Source: Isoetes taiwanensis (lineage: Eukaryota > Streptophyta > Lycopodiopsida > Isoetales > Isoetaceae). From it: 64,000 nucleotides of DNA. The stretch covers positions 124,001 through 188,000 of the forward strand of contig JAJEKV010000277.1 of assembly GCA_021234155.1 (NCBI GenBank), written 5' to 3'. Positions 20,660 to 32,199 of the stretch are shown here, piece by piece. Made by a program: the position numbers and the translations under genes. Each line of letters opens with the position of its first letter. Position 1 is the first letter of the stretch. Under the pieces are notes generated by a model, which worked only from the letters and a program-made list of their open reading frames with translations, was not told where the DNA came from and searched no databases.

Positions 20660-23012
20660 CAAAACTTGCTCCAAGATGGCGGGGCCTTTTAATATTGTCG
20701 TTTAATAGGGAGACAGTCATATAAGCTTGACTTTCCCGGGTCATCTAAAAGTTCATCAGGTACTCGGAGATAAATATGCATATTTTAAGCCACACCACCA
20801 TACAAGCCTACCTTAGTAGCTTTGTATACCTAGTGTGGAGAAGGGAGCATGGATAAGTCATTGTATGGAACCATTTCCACATGGCTTCATCCTATTGGCG
20901 ACCCACCACATGGGCACACCCTATTGGAGCTACATGGGCAGATCCTATTGGAGCCACATGGCGTGACATGGCAACCCTAACCTATTAATGGCCAAACCCT
21001 AACCCCAGGCCATTTTCCGGCTCCAATAGTCTTGAAACCCTATTCACGCTCGAAACTCCATTTCAAGAATCACCCGCTACAGCATAGCATAGTGCAGCAG
21101 CCCCAGGAGCACATGTGCATCAGAATGAATGGGAGCTACGCCAAACCATTGCAACGCGATGGAGACGCCAGGAGCAGGTGGAAGTTCCTCTAGAACAGGT
21201 ATTGGAGTAGTTTCCTTGATAGATCATCTGGAAGAGATTCCAAATGAGTTAGCATCTCGTATCTCTAGTAAAGCCATTCTAGAACCCTCAGTTGGATCTC
21301 GAACCCTAAACAATGAACCCTAATTTTAAGTTAGATGCATGTGATTAGGATTGGTTATTCTTATCATTTATCATGTTATATGGATATACGATGTTGATTG
21401 ATCATGTTTGCACCTCTTATATTGGAAAGGCGGGTAGAGATCTAGTACCCTTGTGTAGATGATGCTTATAGTTTAGACCCTTTAGTTTCTATTATACGGG
21501 CATGTGCATAGAGTCCACTAGGCTATGGAGGTTATGGATTGACTAAGCACCACACAAAGGCAGTGGCAAGTTAGAGGGAGGTAGCTATTGAGCGTAATCC
21601 ATCGGGACCGCCACTTCGAGAGGGCCGGGTATGGGTCCGACACTTCTCGGATCAATGGTGTCGCCCGACTCTCAAGAGTTGCGTGGTGTTGACCTAACTC
21701 TTGTTTTGGCGAGTTCTGTGGGGAAGGACGTGTGTCGCCACAATCCTCTAGTCTCCTATTGAGCCCATCGCACTTTGGGAAGGGGAGAAGCAACCCTTCC
21801 TACCTCATCGGACGGGGGAGATGCAACCCAAGTAGTCTCCTTGGGTGGTACCACAAGATTATATATCCCCGCAGGGTTACGGTCATGGCATAGCCTCGAT
21901 TTAGCCCAGCCGTAGTAGTATACATAGGAGGGGCAAATGGAGCGGTCAACCCTAGCCATTGTCTATTGCCACCCCAAGTCATGTCGTACATTTAGTACTT
22001 GTACGGGTATTATAACGCACTTAATGTATTAATACCGTATGCATACCTCTCATTTAAAAAGTACTTTAAATACGTTTTTTGGAATTATAAAATACTTATT
22101 AAATATGTAAAGTACGTACTTTACGTACAATACGTTAAGTACTTCCTGTAATTTTTTAGAACTATTATTTTTTGTATCAAGCAGCTTGAAATAGTTGCAA
22201 TAACAACTAGTATGAAGAACAAGTTTTAAATAATGAACCAAAATATATTACTCTAGAAAATTAAGTATTTCTCAAAGATTTCAATCCAAAATATATTTAT
22301 TTAGGAGTGATATATTCTAGTTTGCAATCTACACCCATAGACAAATAAATTTAAGTAACTGTTGCTCATTTGTTGCATCCGGAGCTATTAAGCCAACGAC
22401 CTCTCAGATTTCTTTCATGGCATGAATGCAAACTACCAAGTATTAAGGAGAAGATGTTCCTCCCCGCCATGACGTAACAAGGAGAAAGGTGGGTCTCAGA
22501 TCTCCATCTCCATTCCGATTTCGGCTATGATAAGAAGAAAGAGGGGAAAATGAGGAGGTTTTAGGTTTTTATTTGCAAGAAGATTGTTTTTTTTTTTTTT
22601 TAACTACAATTCCATAATTTCCCTAATGTCTGAAGTCTCCTAATGTGTTTTTTACTCCTACTCTAATATATAATAATGTATCTTTCCTAACGTATAATTT
22701 TACCAATTGTATTGATCTAATGTCATTTGGACGTTTTTCTTTTAAAAGCACGATCATACCCATCGTGATATATTAATACATTAAGTACCAGATTAATAAA
22801 ACAAGAGCTCGATTTGACCCGGTCAACTTATAGGTATACTACGATAGTAATCGCGGAGGAAGGTACGGACGTATGTAAACTTAAAATACGGGTATCGTAA
22901 ACAACACCGCTTTGGCCCGCTTCTATCTTGAGACCCAATTTATCGCCTACTCTCCCCACGAGTCCGAGCCCGTGTAAGAGTTCGTCGATGGATAATATAT
23001 TGATGCATATGG
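20660..23012. other. No gene recognised; possible retroelement-derived sequence
   Basis: At 20880-20965 the phrase cctattgg(a/c)g(c/a)... is repeated three times around acatgg(g)ca. From 21420 to 21990 the sequence turns GC-richer and LTR-like, and shares the 16-mer cgggtatgggtccgac (21627) with the opposite strand of the solo LTR (near 11062). 22010-22320 is AT-rich with repeated tacgta/gtactt motifs. There is a T16 run at 22587-22602. No open frame gives a recognisable product. Confidence 0.4.
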
Positions 23013-23015
23013 ATG
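23013..23015. repeat. Target-site duplication ATG (left) of the CACTA element
   Basis: ATG directly precedes CACTACAA at 23016 and recurs at 32728-32730 after TTGTAGTG. CACTA elements duplicate 3 bp. Confidence 0.7.
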
Positions 23016-23169
23016 CACTACAATGTGTTAGGTGTTTTTCACGAAAGTATAAAGGCCAATAAAAGTGACACTATGTGTATTCTCAAAGGCCCTCCAAATG
23101 TCACATGGTTGACGCTAAAAGTGCTATACTTTGATGTCGCATGGGCGTCAACTTTTGCGTCAAGTATTG

Positions 23170-23515
23170 CGTCACGGGTACATAACGCAAAAATGACATA
23201 ATGACTAAATTTGTGGCAATTGCATATCATGTTTATGTCGAGCTTATATCCAAGTTATTCAATAATTGCGTCATGTTTCTATCATATTAGTCTCCACACA
23301 ATAATTACCTTTGTGGCAATTGTATGGCATCTTTGTGTCGAGCTTTAATCCATGTGATCCACTAATTGCGTCATATTTACTATCACATTAGTCTCGACAC
23401 AATGACTACATTTGTGGCAATTGCATAGCAAGTTTTTTGTTTAACTTATATCCAAGTTCTTCAATATTTGTATCATATTTTCTATCATATTAGTCTCGGC
23501 TATGCAACTAAATTA
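23170..23515 (+). repeat. ~100-bp sub-terminal tandem repeat, three units
   Basis: Units begin with ttgtggcaattg at 23211, 23311 and 23412, spaced 100 and 101 bp. Each continues with (g)agctta/ttaatccaagt, aattgcgtcat and tatcatattagtctc. A degenerate fourth start lies at 23812. They sit just inside the left end of the CACTA element. Confidence 0.8.
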
Positions 23516-23879
23516 TTACACCATATTAGCATCCTTATTTTGCATAGGTTGACAGCCTTTGCGTCATATTTGTGACTCTCTTATAACATGTTTTATATAT
23601 TTTTGTTATGCAATTTATAATATGCTTAATGTATTTTTACAACATGATTGTGACCTTTAGTTATATTGTTATAAGAAACTAGTTTCCTTTTTGTGGTATT
23701 TGAATGACAAAATTGTGTCAGTTTTAAGTTATTTTGTGACATCTACAAGTCAATTTTATGAGCACATATGACACCATTGTGAAATTTGTGTCTAAATCAC
23801 AAACCATCTTTGTGGCAATTCTACATTCAATTTTTGTCACTTTTTATGTTCATGTTGATGGTTTTTATTTTGGACAAAT

Positions 23880-26090
23880 CTATATTTTAGATTCTTCTTT
23901 TACTCATGTATGCAAAATTGCTTTCATTTAAGTCTATGTTGCATCATCGAAATCGAAAAAGAAAAGTGAAAAAGAGGTTAATTGCACCAAGATCGAGCAC
24001 ATGCTTGCAAAGGATAAATTTACTTGACAAAATAAAAAACATTACTTTAAATTCAAATGGAAGATCACTGTGCATTTAGTACTTTGACATAAAGAAGTTA
24101 TATGTGAAAATAAATCCAAAGGTACAAGTTTCGATCACTTTCTATTGTGCATTTTTTTTTTTCATTCCACGTTATCTTCCTCAAGAGGCTTATTTAACCT
24201 TTATCATTGGCCTCATTATGTTCTTCGTCTTCACTAACCTACTCAAAAAAAAAAGTAACAAGAACTTGGTCAATTTTCAAGTTGAGGTTATTTTGCCATG
24301 TAAAATGAACTAAAGTTGAATAAGAACATTACTTAAATCATTGTTATCTTAATTGAACTCTAAACATCAATATCCCTTCAATCAATAATCATAGGACTGG
24401 GTATCTGTTCAGATATAGCAAGAGAACAAATAGGCATTGCCTTTCTTTATAAATTGCTTTGCCAACCAATACAAGCTTCTCCAAGATTTCACACACCATT
24501 AGCAGTTTAGGTAGTAAATCGATCAATATATAGTCGCCTATAGTCAGCCTAACCCTCAGATCCGGAGCACACCATTAGCGGCCGCTACCTTGAAATTTTA
24601 GGTAGTAAACTGATCAATATATAGCTGCCTATAGTCAGCCCAAACCTCAGATAATGAGTTCATAAGGGCAATTCTAGTTCACTACATAGTCACAACAGAA
24701 CCTCAACTGAAAACTTATGGATCCCACATTTTTAATTCCAAAGACAGGTTTCTACCTAATACTCTACCTCATAGTGGTTTGCAAAGTGCCCCTGTTATGT
24801 TGCTTCATCGGGAGTCATATCTTTAAGTCGCGCTTATCTACTCTGTCACCTCCATTGATTATAGCCTAGAACAAAGGTGCAATTGCTTGCTTAAATCCTT
24901 TTCTACCTAATACTTAATGGAGTCACAATTGCATTGAATCAGAATATGCAAAGCTCCAACAGATCATCATTCTGATTATAATGCATGTTGGATGTCTATG
25001 GTTATATAACGCAGACACTCGGGGAGAATTATAGGCGTACTTAGGATCCACAAACCAAGAACAAGAAAGGCTAATAAAATCACTTACCTCCTCGAAATCT
25101 AGATAAATTGGTTGTTAATGCCGCTTCAAATTTCCTTTATCCTCTTGTTTTATCTTTTTCTTGAACACAATACTGTGGCTGGATTTCTTCACGTAATCAC
25201 TAGCTTTATCTTCGCATCATAAATGATATCATAAACAATTGTGAGAATTGAGAAGGTTTTAATTACTAAGTTTGAAATAGCACAAATTGATCATGATTAA
25301 AAATTTTGTAATACACAAACTAGAAAATGCAGCTCACTGTAAAGATTAAACAAGCCACCGTGCGTGATTCGCTTTCATAAATGGTCCATAACTTGGAAAA
25401 ACATGAAGTTGAACTGAATACAATATTACAACATACCTTGAACTTGGAAATTTTTTTTGAATATTCATTTGCTACTCAATCAAAGATCAATTGAGCTAGA
25501 AGCAAAGTAAAACATTGACCTCTTCTATGGCTTGAAACAATTCTCACCGCTAAGAAAGCTCTTGCATTACTTGGGAATACCAAAACTCCCAATCGGATCC
25601 AAGAAATCCGGACGTTGATGCAGGGCTTTGTTCCCACACAATCAAAGGTATGCTTGCTTATGGTGTGATTTATTAGTGGCATTTGGAAGTCATAAAGAAA
25701 TTTCTTTTGATTCCCGTGATTCTACGGATGGATTTAGAATTTGATCATCCATTCACCGTTGCACTAAAGAAGCTAGGTTCGACACCTAAAGATATCAAGA
25801 AGATCATCGTCTTTCTGATATTAGACATTGATATTCTAGCTTGAAATTCCCCTTCATTTGAAGTTTACTTATCCTGTTCATCTTTAGGATGTTCGATTCA
25901 GGTTTATTTACAAGATTTATAATAATCTAGTAGAGTTGGGAAACTTAAGGTCCGGCGGAAGTGGAGATCAAGATTTTGACACATCACTTTTTTTACCTTT
26001 GTGCACGCTAATTGTGCGGGTTATAGGATGAGGGGGATCATTGTTTGCGGTTGTGAGGCCAATACTAGATCAGTGAGGCCAATAATGCAG
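23880..26090. other. CACTA interior, left part, no recognised gene
   Basis: Contains a small direct duplication at 24492-24655 (cacaccattagc and gtagtaaa..gatcaatatatag, each twice). A plus-strand open stretch at about 25692-25845 reads FDHPFTVALKKLGSTPKDIK, looks protein-like and is unassigned. No transposase motifs were seen. Confidence 0.45.
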
Positions 26091-26092
26091 AA

Positions 26093-26192
26093 CAAAGTCG
26101 ACGATTGAGAGCTTATGCCGACACAAAAAGAAGTTGCAGAGCAAAGTCGACGCTTTGAGAGCTTATGCCGACACAAAAAGAAGGTCAAATCT
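26093..26192 (+). repeat. Two-unit 50-bp tandem duplication
   Basis: The phrase gagagcttatgccgacacaa occurs at 26107 and 26157, each with upstream caaagtcgacg and downstream aaaagaagg/t. The surrounding lysine-rich frame (26115-26342) is created by this repeat and is not recognised as a gene. Confidence 0.75.
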
Positions 26193-27184
26193 GAGCTATG
26201 GCGGAAAAAAAGAGCCAAAAAGAAACAAAAACTTGGAGCCTTACCATTATCGTCTATCCGAATCAAGCAGCCATCGGAAGTTTTTGGTGGAGAAATATCA
26301 TATCGGGTGCTTATGAATTTGTGGATTTTCAAGAGAAAATAAAGCCGGACGAAAATGTATTCAAACCGCCAAGCTTCACACCTAATCTTTCATTTCAGCC
26401 CTCCGCTTTTTTTTCCGCAAACTCCATGCATTTTGCAAGCACCATATCCGAGTCTTTCCACTTAACGTAACAAGAAGCACAAAGATAAAGAAAAACGAGA
26501 AGAAACTTCCCGGGCTCTACCCAGCATTCCTAACAAAAACAACCTCCATAGCCACCGTGATGAAGCACAAAGCTCCCAAGGATCTGCAGACTCCGCCTAA
26601 CGCCTAGCCTAGATCCGCGTAAGGAAGGAAGCGGACCCTCTCACTGCACAGCCCGCCTAGGTATGGAAGCGCAAAAAACGAGGTTGAAGCGGCAAAAATT
26701 CGAGGGGGAAATCAAAACTGGACCGTTAATCTCAAAGAAATAATTTTGCGGCGAATAGGATCTAGGACTTGAATCACAATCTCAACCGTTCATCTTGACC
26801 GTTGGATGTAATGCAATTATATAGTGCCTATTTTTTTAAATTTCACACCAGACAAAGTCATATCGTTTTTTGCTTTGAATCGTACATTATAAATATCTAG
26901 CGCCAAACCTATCCATTTTTGAAAGATAAGGCTTTTTTTTGGAAGGGCTTTGTTAGCTATTTGCCAAGGTTTAATTTTAGGAAACGCAAAGCTTTTTGCG
27001 ATACGATCCGCAAGAAGCCCCCTTTCGAAAATTTCTACAATAAAATTGCGCAAGAACAAAAGCTGGTGGCATGTTCGAGCCTAAGGGGAATGCTTGAGCC
27101 TAGGGGCACAACATTTCAACCATAAAAAAACATACGAAATCATATTTCATTCTTTCAAAAAAATAAACCATTTGAAAGAGCATT
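26193..27184. other. CACTA interior, no recognised gene
   Basis: Plus-strand text from 26200 to 26470 stays open and mildly protein-like (e.g. GSFWWRNIISGAYEFVDF), but no family is recognised. At 27105-27175 begins a spacer (ggggcacaacattt ... catttgaaa ... gcattttt) that recurs at 27413-27520 and 28596-28690, each time just before a minisatellite block. Confidence 0.4.
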
Positions 27185-27615
27185 TTTATGCCCCGAGTGG
27201 CATGTTTGAGCCACGTGTCATGTTTTGAGCCTAGTGGCATGTTTGATATCATGTGGCATGTTTGAGCAAAGATGACATATTTGAGCTAAGATATCTTCTT
27301 TTTTTAAAGGACGCCTTGTCCATATGAGCCTGCATGGCATGTTTGAGCCCACATGGCATGTTAGAGCCCACGTGGCATGTTGGAGCCAACCAGGTGACAT
27401 GATAGATCCTAGAGGCACAACATTTAAACCATAAAAGATAACGTATGAAATCAATTGAACCATTGAAAAACATTTCACTAGAAAAGGCATTTTTAGGCCA
27501 ATTATGTTTGAATTGGAATGTCGGTGCCACATGTTGGAGCCTAGGGGTGTTTGAGCCATCTTAGCATGTTGGAGCCTAGGTCGCATGTTTGAGCAACCTT
27601 GGCATGTTTTCAAAA
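27185..27615. repeat. Minisatellite block I (19-bp monomer, degenerate)
   Basis: Units of the type ggcatgttkgagcc plus about five variable bases repeat from 27200 to 27410 and again from 27520 to 27610. They are separated by the spacer with ggcacaacatttaaaccat (27412). The units are more diverged than in blocks II and III. Confidence 0.8.
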
Positions 27616-28595
27616 ATTTGGCCTAGCCATTTTCTATCTAAAGGGCATGAAATGCTATGTCTGAGGCATTCCAGCAGAAGCTACCACAGGTTCAGATGAG
27701 GGACTACTACAGGTTCACACCTTCTTCATCTCCCAACAGATAATGCTTATCCAGACTCCTAAGAATTATATAGAAAGACGTAGTACAAAGAAAGCTAGAA
27801 TAAGGAGTTGTGAAAGACAAACAAAGACTTTGGTTCATGAATCGAAGACATGTTTGTGCAGCAGCAGTGCCGGAGAAAAGAAAGAAGGGCGGCTTCTTTC
27901 CTGCCATAGCTGCCCTACATGCGCCCCAAGAAGCAGCATCTAGGAGATCGTCTTCGTGATAGGCAGGAAATTTATTCAAGCTAAGACCAAGCTAGTCAAG
28001 GTCTCAAGTGCAAACGACCTAAATTCGACCTCCAAAACGTAGACCCTTCGAGAACCTAGTAGCATGTAGGGTTTATGTTTCGGAGGCCATGTCCTAGTAG
28101 CAAGATATTGTTTGGGTTCATTCTGGATGGCCGATGGATTCAAACTCTATGTTTTGCCATGGCTCTATATGCATGCTTATAGAGAAAACGACCACGTTTC
28201 AACCTCCAAAACGCAAACCCTATAAGAACCTAGTAACCCTCCGATGAAAACTCGATCTTCAAAACATAAACTCCTCAAGAAGCTAGCAACACACAGGGTT
28301 TACGTTTTGGGGGCCATATCCTAGTTAGATTCGACTAAGATCTTGCACAGTGTCATCACGTAGAGGGAGGGTATTGACACCAGAAGATGGACCCTAAAAC
28401 CTTCGAGAACCAGCTTTTCCAAATGTGCTCTCGACCATATGACGTTTCCTGTGCCTGTCCACATTACAAGAGCAGGCCGCCATGGTGCTCAACGCCCTGG
28501 CCACAACCGAATTGTCATATTCACGGTCGTAAGCGCATAGGTACGTGTTGCCATACTGCACAGGTTACGTGACCGGAGGATTCAAAGGTCGGATA
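27616..28595. other. CACTA interior between minisatellite blocks I and II
   Basis: Holds direct repeats around cgacctccaaaacg...aaccct...gagaacctagtag (28017, 28196 and, weaker, 28250) and the left arm of an inverted repeat (28296-28378). No gene is recognised. Confidence 0.4.
28296..28378 (+). repeat. Left arm of an ~83-bp inverted repeat
   Basis: Contains ggccatatcctagt, gatcttgcaca and gtcatcacgtaga. The reverse complement of 29222-29303 carries the same blocks in the same order with modest divergence. Minisatellite block II lies between the arms. Confidence 0.75.
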
Positions 28596-28689
28596 GGGGC
28601 ACAACATTTGAACGATAAAAAATAACATGCGAAATATATTAAACCATTAAAAAATATTCCATTTGAAATGGCATTTTAGGCCATTAATG

Positions 28690-29095
28690 CTTGAATTGTA
28701 ATGTTGGAGCCACCTTGGCACGTTGATGCCTAGGTGGTGTGTTTGAGCCATCTTGGCATGTTTGAGCCACCTTGGCACGTTTGAGCCTACGTGGCATGTT
28801 GGAGCCCACGTGGCATGCTTGAGCCACCTTGGCATGTTGGAGCCTAGGTGGCACATTGGTGCCTGCTTGGCATTTCAAAGCTTAGGTGGCATATTTGAGC
28901 CACCTTGGCATCTTGGAGCCTAGATGGCATGTTGGAGCCTAGAGGGCATGTTGGAGCCTAGGTGGCATGGTGGAGCCCACGTGGCATATTTGAGCCACCT
29001 TGACATGTTGGAGCCCGCATGGCATGTTAGAGCCCAAGATGGCATGTTGGAGCCAACTAGGTGGCATGATGGATCCTAGGGGCATGACATTTGAG
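28690..29095. repeat. Minisatellite block II (19-bp monomers, 57-bp higher-order unit)
   Basis: About seven 57-bp units, each built of three 19-bp monomers ending in ccacctt, cctaggt and cccacgt/a. The block is flanked by the shared spacer at 28596-28690 and by ggatcctaggggcatgacat at 29073. Confidence 0.85.
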
Positions 29096-30014
29096 TCCCT
29101 TTGGCGAGCTAGTTCACAGCTCCAGGAGTAGGAGGGTTGCTCGTCAGGTGGGTAGGGGCCTTCGTGAGAGGACCTTTGGTCAAGCCGCTTAGGAAGGTTT
29201 TAAGGATCTATCTTCCCGCTTCAACACCCTCTTTCTACGTGATGACATTGTGCAAGATCCCCGGTCAAATCGACTAGGATATGGCCTCCAAATATAAACC
29301 ATGTGTCTTTGTTAGGTTATTGAAGTGTTTACATTATAGCATGGTAAACACACTTGGGACATGGTTGAGAAGTTGCAGTTGAAGACTTTGAAACATAAGT
29401 AATCGATGGACATGGGTTTGGATCTATTTTCCTCCCACTGTGGCAATTAGAAGTCAAGAGCTAATTGTATACATATTGTCTTGAATAGAAGCACTCAAAG
29501 ACGTTGGAATTATTGACCGAGTCTAAATTCTAAATCATCCCAGTTCTAAATTTTTCTTCATCATCCCAGTTCTAAATCAGGCCAAGTTTTTTGCCACATA
29601 TTCCTACAACTTTTCTCTAATAGTCATTTAAAAAACCATGAAAAATTGTTCAATAAAACTCGAGATATCATCATTTGAGTGTGCAGACCTTGTTTTGTCT
29701 AAGGGAAGTGCACTGGCCAAATTTTCTTCCAACTTTGAACCCGATTTTCTTAGATATCCTAGATACAAATTGAGCCAAATTTTTCCCATATCCCACCACA
29801 ACGTTGCACTGGTTGCTGCTCCAAAAATCATTTGAACAAGATCAGCGCAACTTGAGATATTCAGATCTGAGTGCAACTATCTCATTTTGCTTTAGGAATC
29901 CTAATATAATTGATGGCCTTTTGCATAATTTTGGACAAAGATTGGTTTCCTTAAACAACCTGGAGCTTCTAACACACCATATCCATATCAAAGCATGCAT
30001 ATGAACTAACACAC
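29096..30014. other. CACTA interior between minisatellite blocks II and III
   Basis: Contains the right arm of the inverted repeat (29222-29303). Between 29510 and 29580 the phrase atcatcccagttctaaat occurs twice. No recognisable coding sequence. Confidence 0.4.
29222..29303 (-). repeat. Right arm of the ~83-bp inverted repeat
   Basis: On the minus strand: ggccatatcctagt, gatcttgcaca and gtcatcacgtaga, the counterpart of 28296-28378. Confidence 0.75.
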
Positions 30015-31175
30015 CTGAGAAGTGGCATGTTGGAGCCCACATGGCGTGTTTGAGCCACCTTGCAATTGGCATGTTTGAGCTTTGGTGGCATGTTGGTGCC
30101 TAGTCGACATGCAGGTTGGAGCAAAGGTGGCACATTGGAGCCCACATGGCATGTTTGAGCCACCTTGGCATGTTGGAGCCTAGGTGGCATGTTTGAGGCA
30201 CATTGGCATGTTGGATCCTAGGTGGCATGTTGGACCCTAGCTGACATGTTTGAGACAACTTGGCATGTTGGAGCCAAAGTGGCATGTTGGTGCTGGCGTG
30301 GCATGTTTGAGACACCTTGGCATGTTTGGGCGACCTTGGCATGTTGGATCCTAGGGTGGCATGTTGGAGCCCACATGGCATGTTTGAGCCACTATGGCAT
30401 GTTTGAGCCACCTTGGCATGTTGGAGCCTAGGTGGCATGTTGAGCCCATGTGGCATGTTTGGGGCCACCTTGGCATGTTTGAGCCTAGGTGGCATGTTGG
30501 AGCCCACGTGGCATGTTTGAGCCACCTTCGAATGTTGGAGCTTAGGTGGCATGTAGGAGCCCACGTGGCATGTTTGAGCCACCTTGGCATGTTGGAGTCG
30601 TGGCATGTTTGAGACACCTTGGCATGTTTGATCCTAGGTGGCATGTTGGAGCCTAGGTGGCATGTTTGAGCCACCTTGGCATGTTGGAGCCCGCGTGGCA
30701 TGTTTGAGACACCTTGGCATGTTTGAGCCTTCTTGGCATGTTGGTGCCTAGGAGGCATGCTTGAGCCACCTTGGCGGGGTTGGAGCCTAGGTGGCATGTT
30801 GGAGCCCACATGGCATGTTTGAGCCACCTTGATATGTTGGAGCATAGGTGGCATGAAGCCCACGTGGCATGTTTGAGCCACCTTGGCGTGTTTACCTTGG
30901 CGTGTTTAAGTCTAGGTGTCATGTTGAAACCTAGGTGGCATGTTTGAGGCACGTTGGCATGTTGGAGCCTAGGTCGCATGTTGGAGCCCATGTGGCATGT
31001 TGGAGCCTATAGGTGGCATGTAGGAGCCCACAGAGCATGTTTGAGCCACCTTGGCATGTTTGAGCCTAGGTGGCATGTTGGTGCCTAGGTGGCATGCTTG
31101 AGCCACCTTGGCATGTTGGAGCCTAGGTGGTATGTTGGAGCCCATGTGGCATGTTTGAGCCACCTTGGATCTAAC
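30015..31175. repeat. Minisatellite block III (about 20 higher-order 57-bp units)
   Basis: The dominant unit is three 19-bp monomers: ggcatgtttgagccacctt, ggcatgttggagcctaggt and ggcatgttggagcccacgt. Because 57 is a multiple of three, long minus-strand frames stay open and translate as a 19-residue repeat (PPRLQHAKVAQTCHVGSNM), as do shorter plus-strand frames. These frames are by-products of the period. Each higher-order unit contains an AGGTGGC/GCCACCT hairpin, a CCTAGG palindrome and often CCCACGTGGC, which has a CACGTG core. Occasional truncated or missing monomers break the regularity. Confidence 0.93.
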
Positions 31176-31259
31176 CGTTGAAGGTATTTTTTTTCATGAA
31201 TGTAAAACAATAACGATACATTTCCAAATTTAAGCACATAAAGAATATTCTGTGATGGT

Positions 31260-31990
31260 GCTTTGCTTAAGAAATAGCCTCAAGAAAACCTCAAAAACCA
31301 TACTTTCTTAAGAAATAGCTGCGTAAAAACTATACCTAGTTATAAACCACACCACTTGTAAAACCACACTTCTTTAAAAAATGACCACTTAAAAACTACA
31401 CCTACTTAAAAAACCACACCTAAAAAACTATACTTACTTTAAAAACAACTACTTAAAAACTACACCTAGTTATATAAACCACACCTAAAAAAATCATACT
31501 TCCTTAAAAATAACTTCTTAAAAACTACACCTAGTTATAAACTACATCACTCGTAAAACCATACTTCATTAAAAAACAAACCACTTAAAAACAACACTTC
31601 AAAAAAACCATACTCAACTATTTAAAAATTACACCCACTTATAAACCACACCTTAAAAAAAACAACACCTCAATTCAAAAATCACGCCACTTCAAAAAAA
31701 CTATACTTCCTTAAAAACAAACACTTAAAAACTATACCTCCTTATAAACCATACTTCAAAAACTATACTTCCATAAAAAAACAACTACTTAAAAACTACA
31801 CCTAGTTATAAACTACACCTCAAAAACAACACCTTCTTAAAAACAACACCCCCTAAAAAAAAAAAAAAAAGCAACACCTCTTTTAAAAAAAAAAAAAAAA
31901 AACGACACCTCAAAAAAAAAAAAAGACCACACCTTTAAAAAAGAAACTATAGCTCCAGTAAAAAGCTACATCTTCCTTAATAAACCAAAC
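31260..31990 (+). repeat. A/C-rich, nearly G-free degenerate tandem repeat
   Basis: Loose ~30-50-bp units of the type cttaaaaactacacctagtt and ataaaccacacctcaaaaa repeat through the block, with A-runs of up to 18 near 31855-31930. The 540 bases from 31381 to 31920 contain only 8 G on the plus strand. No coding potential. Confidence 0.8.
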
Positions 31991-32199
31991 CTCCATATAA
32001 CCACATGTAGATTTTTTGGAACAATGACATGTGGTCTTTTTATCACAATAATTTTTAGGGTGTGAACCTTAATTGGGGTGGTTGTGATATTGGTTATAAT
32101 GTTTATTTAATACTTCTAATATTATTTATACATTTATCATATTATCATAAAAACCATGCTAGTCAAATTAAATACTATAAAATATGTATTTGCAAGGTT

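Noticed and set aside
21627-21642. 16-base match to the opposite strand of the solo LTR near 11062
   Set aside because: Suggestive of a related LTR at 21.4-22.0 kb, but the flanking sequence could not be aligned by eye and no TG/CA borders with target duplication were found.
30100-31163. Long minus-strand frames with a 19-residue Cys/His/Met repeat, looking like a repetitive metal-binding protein
   Set aside because: They arise because the 57-bp repeat is a multiple of three. Frames also stay open on the plus strand, monomer indels break them, and there is no promoter, start or intron support.
28690-31175. Regular repeat-spacer look suggesting a CRISPR-like array
   Set aside because: The monomers are directly contiguous variants of each other without unique spacers, and the context is a eukaryotic transposon.
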